Positions 7,252 to 13,727 of a stretch of 16,760 nucleotides of DNA are shown here, one piece after another. Made by a program: the position numbers and the translations under genes. The stretch's first letter is position 1. Each line of letters begins with the position of its first letter. Source of the stretch: JABMPJ01 sp964345005 (GTDB lineage: Bacteria; Verrucomicrobiota; Kiritimatiellia; UBA8416; JABMPJ01); contig CAYFPQ010000068.1 of the NCBI GenBank assembly GCA_964345005.1, positions 1 to 16,760 of the forward strand. The letters run 5' to 3'. The notes beneath the pieces are model-generated. The model saw nothing but the letters and a program-made list of their open reading frames with translations. It did not search any database and had not been told where the DNA came from.

Positions 7252-8868
7252 CTACGCAGCCTTCGCAGCCTTCGCAGCCAGCGCCTTGTCGATCGCGGCG
7301 AAGAGCTCCCGGGCAATGATCGGCTTGCCCAGAAGTACGTCCACACCCTCGGGACATTCGCCCACATCCTCCATCAGCGCACCAAAACCGGTAAGCATGA
7401 CGACCGCCGTGTCAGAGGCATGCCCTGCCGCATACTCGGCAACCCTGCTGCCGGACAGCCCCGTCATGGCGCGATCCGTGATAACCAGGTCGAACGTAGC
7501 GTCGTCCATGAAATCGATGCCTTCGGCGCCACTTGATGCGATCTTTACCTCGTAGCCCAACGATCCCAGGAACCGCTTCAACAGGTCTCTCGCCCACTCT
7601 TCGTCGTCTACCACCAGCACGCGCAGCCCCTCGGGAAGCACCACCTTCGGAGCCGTCTCGCTCGCATCCGCGGCACCACCTGCGACCGGCAACATGATGG
7701 TTACCGTTGTGCCCCATCCTTCATCCGAATCGATCGCCATGGTCCCGTTGTGTCGCTGCACGATCCCGTGACACATCGACAACCCGAGTCCGGTGCCCAG
7801 CTCACCCTTCGTGGAGAAAAAGGGATCGAGGCAGCGACGACGCACCGACTCCGGCATGCCGACACCTGTGTCACGGACAGCGACACTCACACACCCCTCT
7901 TCCTCCGTCAGAGAGATACGGATGCTCCCGCCGGAAGGCATGGCGTCAACCGCGTTGAGGATCAAATTTGTGAGCACTTCACGGAGTTGCGATTCATTCG
8001 CCATTACGGCAGACACATAGGGCAGGTTCAGGTCGATGACAGTACGCCGGTCTTCTGCCTCGGTCTGGACCTTCCAAGCAGGTTCTGTCAGCTTAACGGC
8101 CCGCCGGACAACCTGCGCCAAGTCAACCGAGACCAGTTTCGGGTCTTCGTCGGGCCGATAGAACTCGCGTAGGCGCATGATAATCTGTCGCGCATCCAGG
8201 GCGGCTGACTCGATCGTTTCGACAGCTGTCCGTGCTTCTTCATTGAGAGCGCCGTTGTCTTCCATGTTCAGCAGATAGTCGCTGAGCCCCAGGATCGGCA
8301 TCAGGATGTTGTTGAAATCGTGCGCAATGCCACTGACCATCTGCCCCAATGCGCGCAAACGCTCCTGCCTGATCATCTGCTCCTGGGCGGCCTTAAGATC
8401 GGCGAGCGCCTTCTCGAGCTTACGCGTTCTCTCGGCCACGCGAATCTCCAATTCGTCTCGATGACGCCGGTTCTCCTCCGACAATCGCAAGCGCTCGTCA
8501 TCAAGCGCCTTGATAGCCAGACAGTGATCGACCGAACGCAGAATGGCTTGCTTGGAGACCGGTTTCGTCAGGTAGTCGGCAATGCCAAGACGAACACCTT
8601 CGGCCGCAGTCTCCACGGTGGGCTGCCCCGTCATCATGATGACACGCGCAGATGGCAGGGCACTCCGGAAGGTACGGGCAAGGTCGACGCCAGAACCACC
8701 GGGAAGCAGCACGTCGGATATGAGCATGTCAAACGCTTCCCCAGCAAGAAGGCCCTCTGCTGGAGAGATATCCTTTGCCTCCTCAACGGTGTGTCCGGCC
8801 TCACGCAGGAACGCACCCAGTGTCAGACGTATACTGCGTTCATCATCTACCAAGAGGATATTAGCCAC
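7252..8868 (-). CDS. Soluble hybrid histidine kinase, REC-HisKA-HATPase-REC
   Basis: A 538-residue cytoplasmic kinase without membrane segments. REC1 (1-120) has D8/D9, phospho-acceptor D52, T80 and K102. A coiled coil spans about 121-170. The HisKA H-box is GIAHDFNNIL with H183. The HATPase has its N-box (NLILNAVDAM), G1 (DTGVGMP), F-box (DPFFSTKG) and G2 (GTGLGLS). REC2 (415-538) has D465 and K515. The tail is Ala/Lys-rich (AAKAAKAA), encoded by a small direct repeat at 7257-7280. GTG start; GGAGG at 8873-8877 lies four bases upstream. With a receiver at each end it can accept a phosphoryl group from another kinase and pass it on. It is divergent from the HTH-REC/REC pair across an AT-rich promoter region, so those genes are natural partner candidates (inference). 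Confidence 0.92.
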   Translation of the reverse strand: MANILLVDDERSIRLTLGAFLREAGHTVEEAKDISPAEGLLAGEAFDMLISDVLLPGGSGVDLARTFRSALPSARVIMMTGQPTVETAAEGVRLGIADYLTKPVSKQAILRSVDHCLAIKALDDERLRLSEENRRHRDELEIRVAERTRKLEKALADLKAAQEQMIRQERLRALGQMVSGIAHDFNNILMPILGLSDYLLNMEDNGALNEEARTAVETIESAALDARQIIMRLREFYRPDEDPKLVSVDLAQVVRRAVKLTEPAWKVQTEAEDRRTVIDLNLPYVSAVMANESQLREVLTNLILNAVDAMPSGGSIRISLTEEEGCVSVAVRDTGVGMPESVRRRCLDPFFSTKGELGTGLGLSMCHGIVQRHNGTMAIDSDEGWGTTVTIMLPVAGGAADASETAPKVVLPEGLRVLVVDDEEWARDLLKRFLGSLGYEVKIASSGAEGIDFMDDATFDLVITDRAMTGLSGSRVAEYAAGHASDTAVVMLTGFGALMEDVGECPEGVDVLLGKPIIARELFAAIDKALAAKAAKAA

Positions 8869-8908
8869 TGACCGCCTCCGACCTGATTCAGTTTTTCACT
8901 CTTTTTCA

Positions 8909-8935
8909 TTGACTTACCTAAGTTTATACTACTAT
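8909..8935 (+). promoter_or_regulatory. Putative overlapping promoter for the HTH-REC gene
   Basis: TTGACT (8909-8914) and TACTAT (8930-8935) are separated by 15 bp, which is shorter than ideal. TATACT (8925-8930) is an alternative -10 box. It overlaps the divergent minus-strand promoter, so the two directions may compete. Confidence 0.3.
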
Positions 8936-8954
8936 TCTCAACTTTACACAACAA
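8926..8954 (-). promoter_or_regulatory. Putative sigma-70-type promoter for the hybrid kinase
   Basis: Read on the minus strand, TTGTTG (8954-8949), a 17-bp spacer and TAGTAT (8931-8926) lie in a markedly AT-rich 95-bp stretch within a GC-rich window. Transcription would start about 50 bases before the GTG at 8868. Confidence 0.45.
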
Positions 8955-8972
8955 CAAACTACTATGAATGTT

Positions 8973-8979
8973 AAGGAAG
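8973..8979 (+). promoter_or_regulatory. Ribosome-binding site that sets the HTH-REC start
   Basis: AAGGAAG precedes the ATG at 8988 by eight bases. The earlier in-frame ATG at 8964 has no purine-rich site before it, so 8988 is the likelier start. Confidence 0.6.
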
Positions 8980-8987
8980 AAGCAAAC

Positions 8988-9569
8988 ATGACAGACTTAG
9001 TTGACAGCAGCATGGTGCCGAAGGATCGCGATATATTGGATTCACATTCCGCCGCGCGCTACCTTGGCGCGCATGTGGAAACCATACGCCGACTGGCGCG
9101 CCGCGGAGGGATTCCCGCCTTCAAGATAGGAAAGGACTGGCGGTTCAGCCGCGCACAGCTCAGGGAGTGGATGCGATCCAATCCGGGGCAGGCAACGCCA
9201 TCGCTCGTACTGGTCGTGGATGACGAGCGCAGCGTCCGCAAAACCGTGTCGATCAGCTTGGAGGCAGAGCATTTCCGCGTCGCTACTGCGTCGACCGGTG
9301 AGGAGGCCATCGAACTGGCCGCATCCGAGCGCCCGCACGTTGTCGTGCTCGATCTGCTGATGCCAGGCATGACCGGTGGAGCGACCCTGAAGGAACTGCG
9401 CAGGCGCTATCCCGGTATTCCTGTGATCGTAACAACCGGGTACCCTGACGGCGACCTGATGAGTGAAGCTCTCGAGTCCGCGCCATTCACACTGCTGGCC
9501 AAGCCCGTGCCGATCAAGACGTTGGTGACAGTCATCAGAGGCATGGCAGCAGGGTCGAGGGCAGACTAG
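8988..9569 (+). CDS. Excisionase-type HTH DNA-binding domain fused to a C-terminal receiver domain
   Basis: A 193-residue response regulator with reversed domain order. Residues 17-64 (SAARYLGAHVETIRRLARRG, then IPAFKIGKDWRFSRAQLREWM) are a winged HTH_17/MerR-like excisionase-type domain. Residues 72-190 are a full receiver with D78/D79, phospho-acceptor D122, T149/T150 and K172. Ordinary response regulators have the receiver first. The likely role is a phosphorylation-controlled DNA-binding protein, perhaps acting on the AT-rich region just upstream (inference). It is divergent from the hybrid kinase and 15 bp ahead of a lone receiver gene, probably in the same transcript. An alternative start at 8964 would add eight residues. 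Confidence 0.88.
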   Translation: MTDLVDSSMVPKDRDILDSHSAARYLGAHVETIRRLARRGGIPAFKIGKDWRFSRAQLREWMRSNPGQATPSLVLVVDDERSVRKTVSISLEAEHFRVATASTGEEAIELAASERPHVVVLDLLMPGMTGGATLKELRRRYPGIPVIVTTGYPDGDLMSEALESAPFTLLAKPVPIKTLVTVIRGMAAGSRAD

Positions 9570-9584
9570 GAGTGGAGGATAGAG

Positions 9585-9944
9585 ATGCGGTTCTTACTGG
9601 TCGACGATGACACGAGCTTTCTGAAGTCCCTGCAACTCATTGTTGAATCGCTCGGGCATTCGGCGGATTGCGCAACAACTGCCGACGAAGGCATGGCGCT
9701 CCTGACATCCCAACCCTATGACATCTCGCTTGTCGACTATTCCATGCCCGGAAGGTCGGGATTATGGTTTATGGAGCATGCGGAGGTCCCGAACACCACC
9801 AAGGTCCTGCTCATGACCGGTGAGGCCGATCGCTCGGTCATCAAGAAGATGTTCGACAAGGGCGTTCACGGCTATCTCATTAAGCCTTTCGATGCAGCGG
9901 AATTAGCGCACCACATCGATTTCCACATCGGGAAACAGACATAG
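9585..9944 (+). CDS. Single-domain response regulator (CheY/Spo0F-like)
   Basis: A 119-residue receiver with no output domain. It has D7/D8, phospho-acceptor D51 (SLVDYSMPGRSG), T78 and K100 (LIKPFD). GGAGG lies six bases before the ATG. The gene begins 15 bp after the HTH-REC stop and is very likely co-transcribed with it. Lone receivers work either by binding a partner protein or as intermediates passing phosphate between kinases. With hybrid kinases on both sides a phosphorelay role is plausible, but no particular partner can be named. Confidence 0.9.
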   Translation: MRFLLVDDDTSFLKSLQLIVESLGHSADCATTADEGMALLTSQPYDISLVDYSMPGRSGLWFMEHAEVPNTTKVLLMTGEADRSVIKKMFDKGVHGYLIKPFDAAELAHHIDFHIGKQT

Positions 9945-10051
9945 TCGCAGCTGTCCGCATCCGGTCACACCGGTCAGCTTCCATCCTCGCTTACCCGCCC
10001 CAGACGGCCAGGACCGGCCATTATCCGCTGTTCTGTGGCTTGATCCAAGCA

Positions 10052-10067
10052 TGGCACGGCACATGCT
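10052..10067 (+). promoter_or_regulatory. Sigma-54-type -24/-12 promoter of the FHA gene
   Basis: TGGCACG (10052-10058), four bases, then ATGCT (10063-10067) matches TGGCACG-N4-TTGCW at all but one specified position. The invariant GG and GC are 12 bp apart. Predicted transcription start is near 10078, about 40 bases before the FHA ATG. No sigma-54 gene or AAA+ activator is in the window. Confidence 0.65.
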
Positions 10068-10118
10068 CAACTAAGCGGCGCGTACGAAAGCGCATGCTGT
10101 AATAGGGGAGGAAGAGAG

Positions 10119-10664
10119 ATGAATGACGGCACGACACCCACATTGACACCTTTGAATCGTCGCACGCGGCGGGCCACACCGTGTCCCCGCGTGGCGATAC
10201 GGGAATTTCCGTTTCGCATAGGCCGCGAATCTCGACTCGGTCACCAGCCCTGGAAGGTGGGCCATAGAGAACGCCGCCAAGGCACCTCCTTACCCAACAA
10301 CGACCTCTACCTCGAGAATGTCGGCAAAGGGATCTTTGTCTCGCGCGAACACCTGCAGATAGAAAGACACGACGACGGCTCGTTCTGCGTTGTGGACCGC
10401 GGAAGTATCTGCGGCACGACGGTGGGCGGCAAGTTCTTCGGGGGTGCGGGACAAGGCGGCACCTGCCAACTGAACGATGGGGACACAGTCATTCTGGGGC
10501 CCGCTTACTCCGACTACCGCTTTCGCTTCAGCCTGCAGACTCCGAGCCGCCGGAGGCAGACTCACCGCCGATTTCACTGCGTTGCAAACAGAGGGTTCTG
10601 GCTCGGACTGCTGGGTTTGATCACCGTCATAGCGACGGTAGCCGTCCACGGGTTCATGCTATAG
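10119..10664 (+). CDS. Membrane-anchored FHA-domain protein
   Basis: A 181-residue protein with an N-terminal forkhead-associated domain and one C-terminal membrane helix. FHA features are FPFRIGRES (G35-R36), SREHLQIE (S75, H78), VVDRGS (91-96) and LNDGDTVILG (118-127). The usual Asn-Gly of the last phosphothreonine-binding loop reads Cys-Gly (C98-G99), which may change specificity. The loop between the first strand and the SREH motif is long and basic. A basic run (144-151) precedes the hydrophobic segment 159-180, so the FHA domain should face the cytoplasm. GGAGG lies eight bases before the ATG. A sigma-54-type promoter sits upstream. FHA domains bind phosphothreonine, yet no Ser/Thr kinase is encoded in the window. 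Its 3' end overlaps the convergent REC gene by 11 bp. Confidence 0.85.
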   Translation: MNDGTTPTLTPLNRRTRRATPCPRVAIREFPFRIGRESRLGHQPWKVGHRERRQGTSLPNNDLYLENVGKGIFVSREHLQIERHDDGSFCVVDRGSICGTTVGGKFFGGAGQGGTCQLNDGDTVILGPAYSDYRFRFSLQTPSRRRQTHRRFHCVANRGFWLGLLGLITVIATVAVHGFML

Positions 10665-11049
10665 AACAGCTGCCCGGCCCGTAGGGCGAGACCGTATCCA
10701 ATGCTCGCTCGACCGCGGCGAGCAGACCATCCTTGTCGATCGGTTTGAACAGGTAGTCGGCCACACCGAAGCGAATAGCCTCCGCCAACGACTCAACGGT
10801 GGGATAGCCAGTCATCAACACAATCTGGCTGCGCGGCGATATCGCACGCAGCTCACGCATCAGTTCCGTGCCAGTGGAGCGATCGAGAATAATATCCAGG
10901 AGCACAAGATCGAATCTACGCTGTCGGACAAACCGTACAGCTTCCTCGCGGCGGCAAGCCACTTCGGCGTTGTGTCCTGCTCCAACCAGGAATTCCTTAA
11001 GCGTCGTACGGATACTGAGCTCGTCGTCAACAATCAGTATTTCAGACAT
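10654..11049 (-). CDS. Single-domain response regulator
   Basis: A 131-residue receiver with D8/D9, phospho-acceptor D52, T80 and K102, followed by a short tail that lacks an output domain. It resembles REC1 of the hybrid kinase at 7252-8868 along its length: the start (ILIVDDELSIR against ILLVDDERSIR), the TG-x-PTVE segment, and the ADYL-x-KP block. The key residues also fall at identical positions, suggesting a duplicated and mobilised receiver. It lies downstream of the NarL-type gene on the same strand (130-bp gap) and converges on the FHA gene with an 11-bp overlap. Confidence 0.88.
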   Translation of the reverse strand: MSEILIVDDELSIRTTLKEFLVGAGHNAEVACRREEAVRFVRQRRFDLVLLDIILDRSTGTELMRELRAISPRSQIVLMTGYPTVESLAEAIRFGVADYLFKPIDKDGLLAAVERALDTVSPYGPGSCSIA

Positions 11050-11146
11050 AACCCCTTCACCTTCAGCCGGTCGTCTGCACTCCCCGCATCCGACGCTTAC
11101 ACTTTAGGGAAAAGGGCCGTATTCGCATATAGAGCAAAAGGACTAG

Positions 11147-11191
11147 TTCGCGAAATCTATCGCATTAGTACATTAGTGCTACGGTTTCGCG
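11147..11191 (-). terminator. Inverted repeat across the end of the NarL-type gene
   Basis: CGCGAAA (11149-11155) pairs with TTTCGCG (11185-11191), and the first arm lies in the 8-bp palindrome TTCGCGAA (11147-11154). The structure spans the stop codon of the NarL-type gene. The 29-base loop is long and there is no T-tract, so a role as terminator or protein-binding site is uncertain. Confidence 0.25.
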
Positions 11192-11835
11192 ATACCTTCC
11201 TTGAGTGCATAGCGGACCAGGTCGGTCTCTTTGTGGATTTCGAGCTTGGTCATCAGGTTGCTACGATGCGCCCGGACTGTATTGGTTGAGACGTGGAGTC
11301 GGGCTGCGATTTCCTTACTTGTCAGCCCCTCCGCGATAAGCTGAATGATCTCGCGTTCACGGCTTGTCAGGCAGGATGCCGAACCATCCAGGTCGTCAGC
11401 GCTCCCGCCATTAACGTAATCGTCAACTACAAGCCGTGAAATGGATGGGCTAAGGTATGACTTCCCGGCATAAACCTCGCGGATGGCCGTCACGATGTCC
11501 TGCATGGCGGTCTCCTTGACGAGATAGCCTCGCGCACCGGCCGCCAGCGCCTCCTTCACGAAGACGGATCGATCGTGCAGACTGAGCACAATGGCTCTGG
11601 TCTCGGAAAGGGTGCTCTTCAACCGCCGGATAGCCTCAATTCCGTTCATGCCCGGCATCGTGATATCCATCACGACCAAGTCGGGCACGTACTGCTCCGC
11701 AAGAGCGACGGCCTCAAGACCATCCCCGGCCTCGGCAACGATCTCTATATCCTCGTTCGCCGTTCGTTCGATCACAAAACGGAGACCGGTACGCACGACC
11801 GGATGGTCATCAGCAATCAGCACGCGAATCGCCAT
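11179..11835 (-). CDS. NarL/FixJ-type response regulator, REC-LuxR HTH
   Basis: A 218-residue transcription factor. The receiver (1-120) has D9/D10, phospho-acceptor D57 (LVVMDITMPGMNG) and the conserved Lys in YLVKE. The LuxR-type HTH lies at about 155-212 (LTSREREIIQLIAEGLTSKEIA, then LHVSTNTVRAHRSNLMTKL). Length is standard for the family. It is divergent from the two-TM kinase across a 289-bp region holding three CGGACA half-sites, a plausible operator region. NarL regulators usually pair with HisKA_3 kinases. None is present here, and the kinases in the window have the HisKA form, so its partner may be elsewhere. Confidence 0.93.
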   Translation of the reverse strand: MAIRVLIADDHPVVRTGLRFVIERTANEDIEIVAEAGDGLEAVALAEQYVPDLVVMDITMPGMNGIEAIRRLKSTLSETRAIVLSLHDRSVFVKEALAAGARGYLVKETAMQDIVTAIREVYAGKSYLSPSISRLVVDDYVNGGSADDLDGSASCLTSREREIIQLIAEGLTSKEIAARLHVSTNTVRAHRSNLMTKLEIHKETDLVRYALKEGIAKP

Positions 11836-11930
11836 GGCGCCTGCCCTTCCAAAACTTCCACTGATGAAACCCCGATACCCCTTATCACAGTTCTCCTCGC
11901 GCGCAGCCTCTCCTTGAACATAGCGCTACG

Positions 11931-11989
11931 GCGGACAGAGTCAACTGCGATGTGTCCGCAGGGGAGCATTTGCTGTTCACCCACGGACA
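11931..11989. promoter_or_regulatory. Three phased CGGACA/TGTCCG half-sites in the divergent region
   Basis: CGGACA at 11932-11937, TGTCCG at 11953-11958 and CGGACA at 11984-11989 start 21 and 31 bp apart, close to two and three helical turns. The first two form an exact 7-bp inverted repeat (GCGGACA/TGTCCGC). They lie between the NarL-type gene and the kinase gene. Operator function is inference. The rest of 11836-12124 shows only the sigma-54-like site described separately. Confidence 0.35.
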
Positions 11990-12065
11990 CGCACAGGACA
12001 TGAGATCAGGTGCCAGCCATGTTCTTTGCCGCAATATAGCTCCGGAACGGCCGATTTCCAAACAC

Positions 12066-12081
12066 TGGTATGGCACGTGCT
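12066..12081 (+). promoter_or_regulatory. Weaker sigma-54-like promoter before the two-TM kinase
   Basis: TGGTATG (12066-12072), GCAC, then GTGCT (12077-12081) keeps the GG and GC dinucleotides 12 bp apart and matches about nine of twelve consensus positions. Transcription would begin near 12092, about 33 bases before the ATG. Confidence 0.35.
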
Positions 12082-12111
12082 TCTACATAGCCGTCGTCGA
12101 GAGCCACGAGG

Positions 12112-12117
12112 AAGGAG
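12112..12117 (+). promoter_or_regulatory. Ribosome-binding site that sets the kinase start
   Basis: AAGGAG lies seven bases before the ATG at 12125. In-frame starts further upstream (from 12026) have no such site, and the residues they would add are basic and unlike the rest of the protein. Confidence 0.7.
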
Positions 12118-12124
12118 CTTGAAA

Positions 12125-13345
12125 ATGAGCAGTGATCAGCGCAAACAGAATCCGAGAGGGAGCGGCAGCATAGCCCGTCTCGGCGTTCGGGCCCACTTTG
12201 ATATAGCCGTCGTCATGATCACCATTATCCCCTTTCTGTGCGCCATCTCGCTCTTCTCGCCCGACATCCGGTCGCTCATTGGCGCCGCAGGTCGAACACT
12301 CGTCATCGGTCTCGGACTGGTGCTCTCCCCCGGACTCGGATACGCGATTCTGGTCCGGTACCCAATGGCTATTGTGAAGCTGAAGAAACACCTCGGCGAC
12401 GTCGTGCGCGGCGAGATTCCCGACCAGATCGACCTCATCTCGGAAGAAGCGGACGTCGTAGCTGTCGAACATGCGGTCAACACGGTCCTGGACCGGCTGC
12501 GGGAGCGGGTGGAAAGGGTCTCGGCAGTCAACTCCCAACTCCAGGATGAGTTGCTTCAGTCCCGCAAGCTCGAGGCTGTGGGCACGCTTGCCTACGGCGT
12601 TGCACACGAGATCGCCACGCCGCTCCAGATCCTGCGCTCAAACCTGCTGTTCATCTGCCAGGTCGCGCTCAGGCCGGCTCCCCGCGCCGACTCCTCACTC
12701 GCCGCCGAGATGGACGCCTGCGTCGCACAGGCGAATAGTGCGGCCGAGGATATTTCTGCCACCCTCTCGGCATTGCGCGACTTTGCCCCACACTCTCGTA
12801 GACCAAAGACCCATGTACCGACCGATCTGAACGATACGATCCGGCGCACGGTATCACTGTCCCGCAACGAATGGAAATACGTGGCCGACATCGATCTAGA
12901 CTTGGACGCCACGTTGCCATCGGTTCAGTGCGCCGCCGGGGAGATCAAACAGATTCTCGTCAACCTGATGTTGAACGCCGTGCAAGCCATTCGTGAGCGC
13001 CACGAGAACGAAGGGGCAAAGAACAAGGGCCGCATCCGTTTCAAGACACGTTCCGTGAGTGGAGCTGCTCGCATTGACGTTACCGACACCGGCTGCGGCA
13101 TTCCTGCCGACCTGATTCCACGCGTTTTCGATCCTTTCCTTTCTACCGATGGCGACGGCGTACATCATGGCCGGGGGCTCTCTCTGGCCTACGCATCCGT
13201 TGTACACGACCACGGAGGGAGGATGACGTGCCGAAGCACGTTGGGTGCGGGAACCACCATAAGCTTCCTGATTCCATTCACGCATAAGGGGGCCCTCAGT
13301 GACAACACAGAGAACAGGCAAGCTGCGTGCGCTGATTGTCGATGA
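12125..13345 (+). CDS. Membrane histidine kinase with two TM helices and no extracytoplasmic sensor
   Basis: A 406-residue kinase. Two hydrophobic segments (about 26-44 and 57-77) are joined by only about a dozen residues, leaving no periplasmic sensor. A HAMP-like/coiled linker runs from about 80 to 148. HisKA has LEAVGTLAYGVAHEIATPL with H161. The HATPase has N-box NLMLNAVQAI (280-289), G1 DTGCGIP (321-327), F-box FDPFLST and G2 HGRGLSLAYA. The signal would have to be sensed in the membrane or by a partner. Its 3' end overlaps the following receiver gene by 47 bp, and the tight coupling makes that receiver its most likely partner. The NarL-type regulator lies divergently upstream. Confidence 0.9.
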   Translation: MSSDQRKQNPRGSGSIARLGVRAHFDIAVVMITIIPFLCAISLFSPDIRSLIGAAGRTLVIGLGLVLSPGLGYAILVRYPMAIVKLKKHLGDVVRGEIPDQIDLISEEADVVAVEHAVNTVLDRLRERVERVSAVNSQLQDELLQSRKLEAVGTLAYGVAHEIATPLQILRSNLLFICQVALRPAPRADSSLAAEMDACVAQANSAAEDISATLSALRDFAPHSRRPKTHVPTDLNDTIRRTVSLSRNEWKYVADIDLDLDATLPSVQCAAGEIKQILVNLMLNAVQAIRERHENEGAKNKGRIRFKTRSVSGAARIDVTDTGCGIPADLIPRVFDPFLSTDGDGVHHGRGLSLAYASVVHDHGGRMTCRSTLGAGTTISFLIPFTHKGALSDNTENRQAACADCR

Positions 13346-13712
13346 CACGTCATCGATTCTATCGTGCTTCCAGCTTCTACTACGGCCACTGCTGAACACG
13401 TGGGAGTTTCTCTATGCGACCAGCGGAGAACAGGCCCTGGACCTCGTCTGCGAAACGCCGGTCAACGTGTTGATATGCGATCTCAACATGCCGATGATGT
13501 CCGGCGACGAGGTCGTCTCCCTGGTGCGATCGCGCCACCCTGGTACAGCCTGCTTTCTGATGACAGGTTGCGCCCACGACGACACGCTTGTTTCGGAAGT
13601 GTGCGGCCTGTCCGGTATTTTCCAGAAACCGTGTGACATCGAACAGATCAAGGCGGTCCTTGACACCTACAGTACGGACATCGCAGGCCCCATGATGTGC
13701 AAGGCGGCCTAA
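13299..13712 (+). CDS. Single-domain response regulator overlapping the kinase gene
   Basis: A 137-residue receiver with D15/D16, phospho-acceptor D61 (LICDLNMPMMSG), T89 and K110 (FQKPCD). It has no output domain and is fairly Cys-rich for a receiver. The GTG start at 13299 has AAGGGGG six bases upstream, so the 47-bp overlap with the kinase gene is probably real and couples their translation. The next gene starts 15 bp downstream, making a three-gene unit: kinase, lone receiver, REC-DHp protein. Confidence 0.88.
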   Translation: MTTQRTGKLRALIVDDTSSILSCFQLLLRPLLNTWEFLYATSGEQALDLVCETPVNVLICDLNMPMMSGDEVVSLVRSRHPGTACFLMTGCAHDDTLVSEVCGLSGIFQKPCDIEQIKAVLDTYSTDIAGPMMCKAA

Positions 13713-13727
13713 TAAGGGGGGGCGGTA

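Noticed and set aside
8964..8990. Upstream ATG at 8964 as the HTH-REC start
   Set aside because: No ribosome-binding site, whereas AAGGAAG is well spaced for the ATG at 8988.
12026..12124. Upstream extension of the two-TM kinase
   Set aside because: It would place the sigma-54-like site and AAGGAG inside coding sequence. The ATG at 12125 is well spaced from AAGGAG.
12087..12214. 12-bp direct repeat ATAGCCGTCGTC at 12087-12098 and 12203-12214
   Set aside because: One copy lies in coding sequence, and there is no third copy nearby or functional context. Probably chance.
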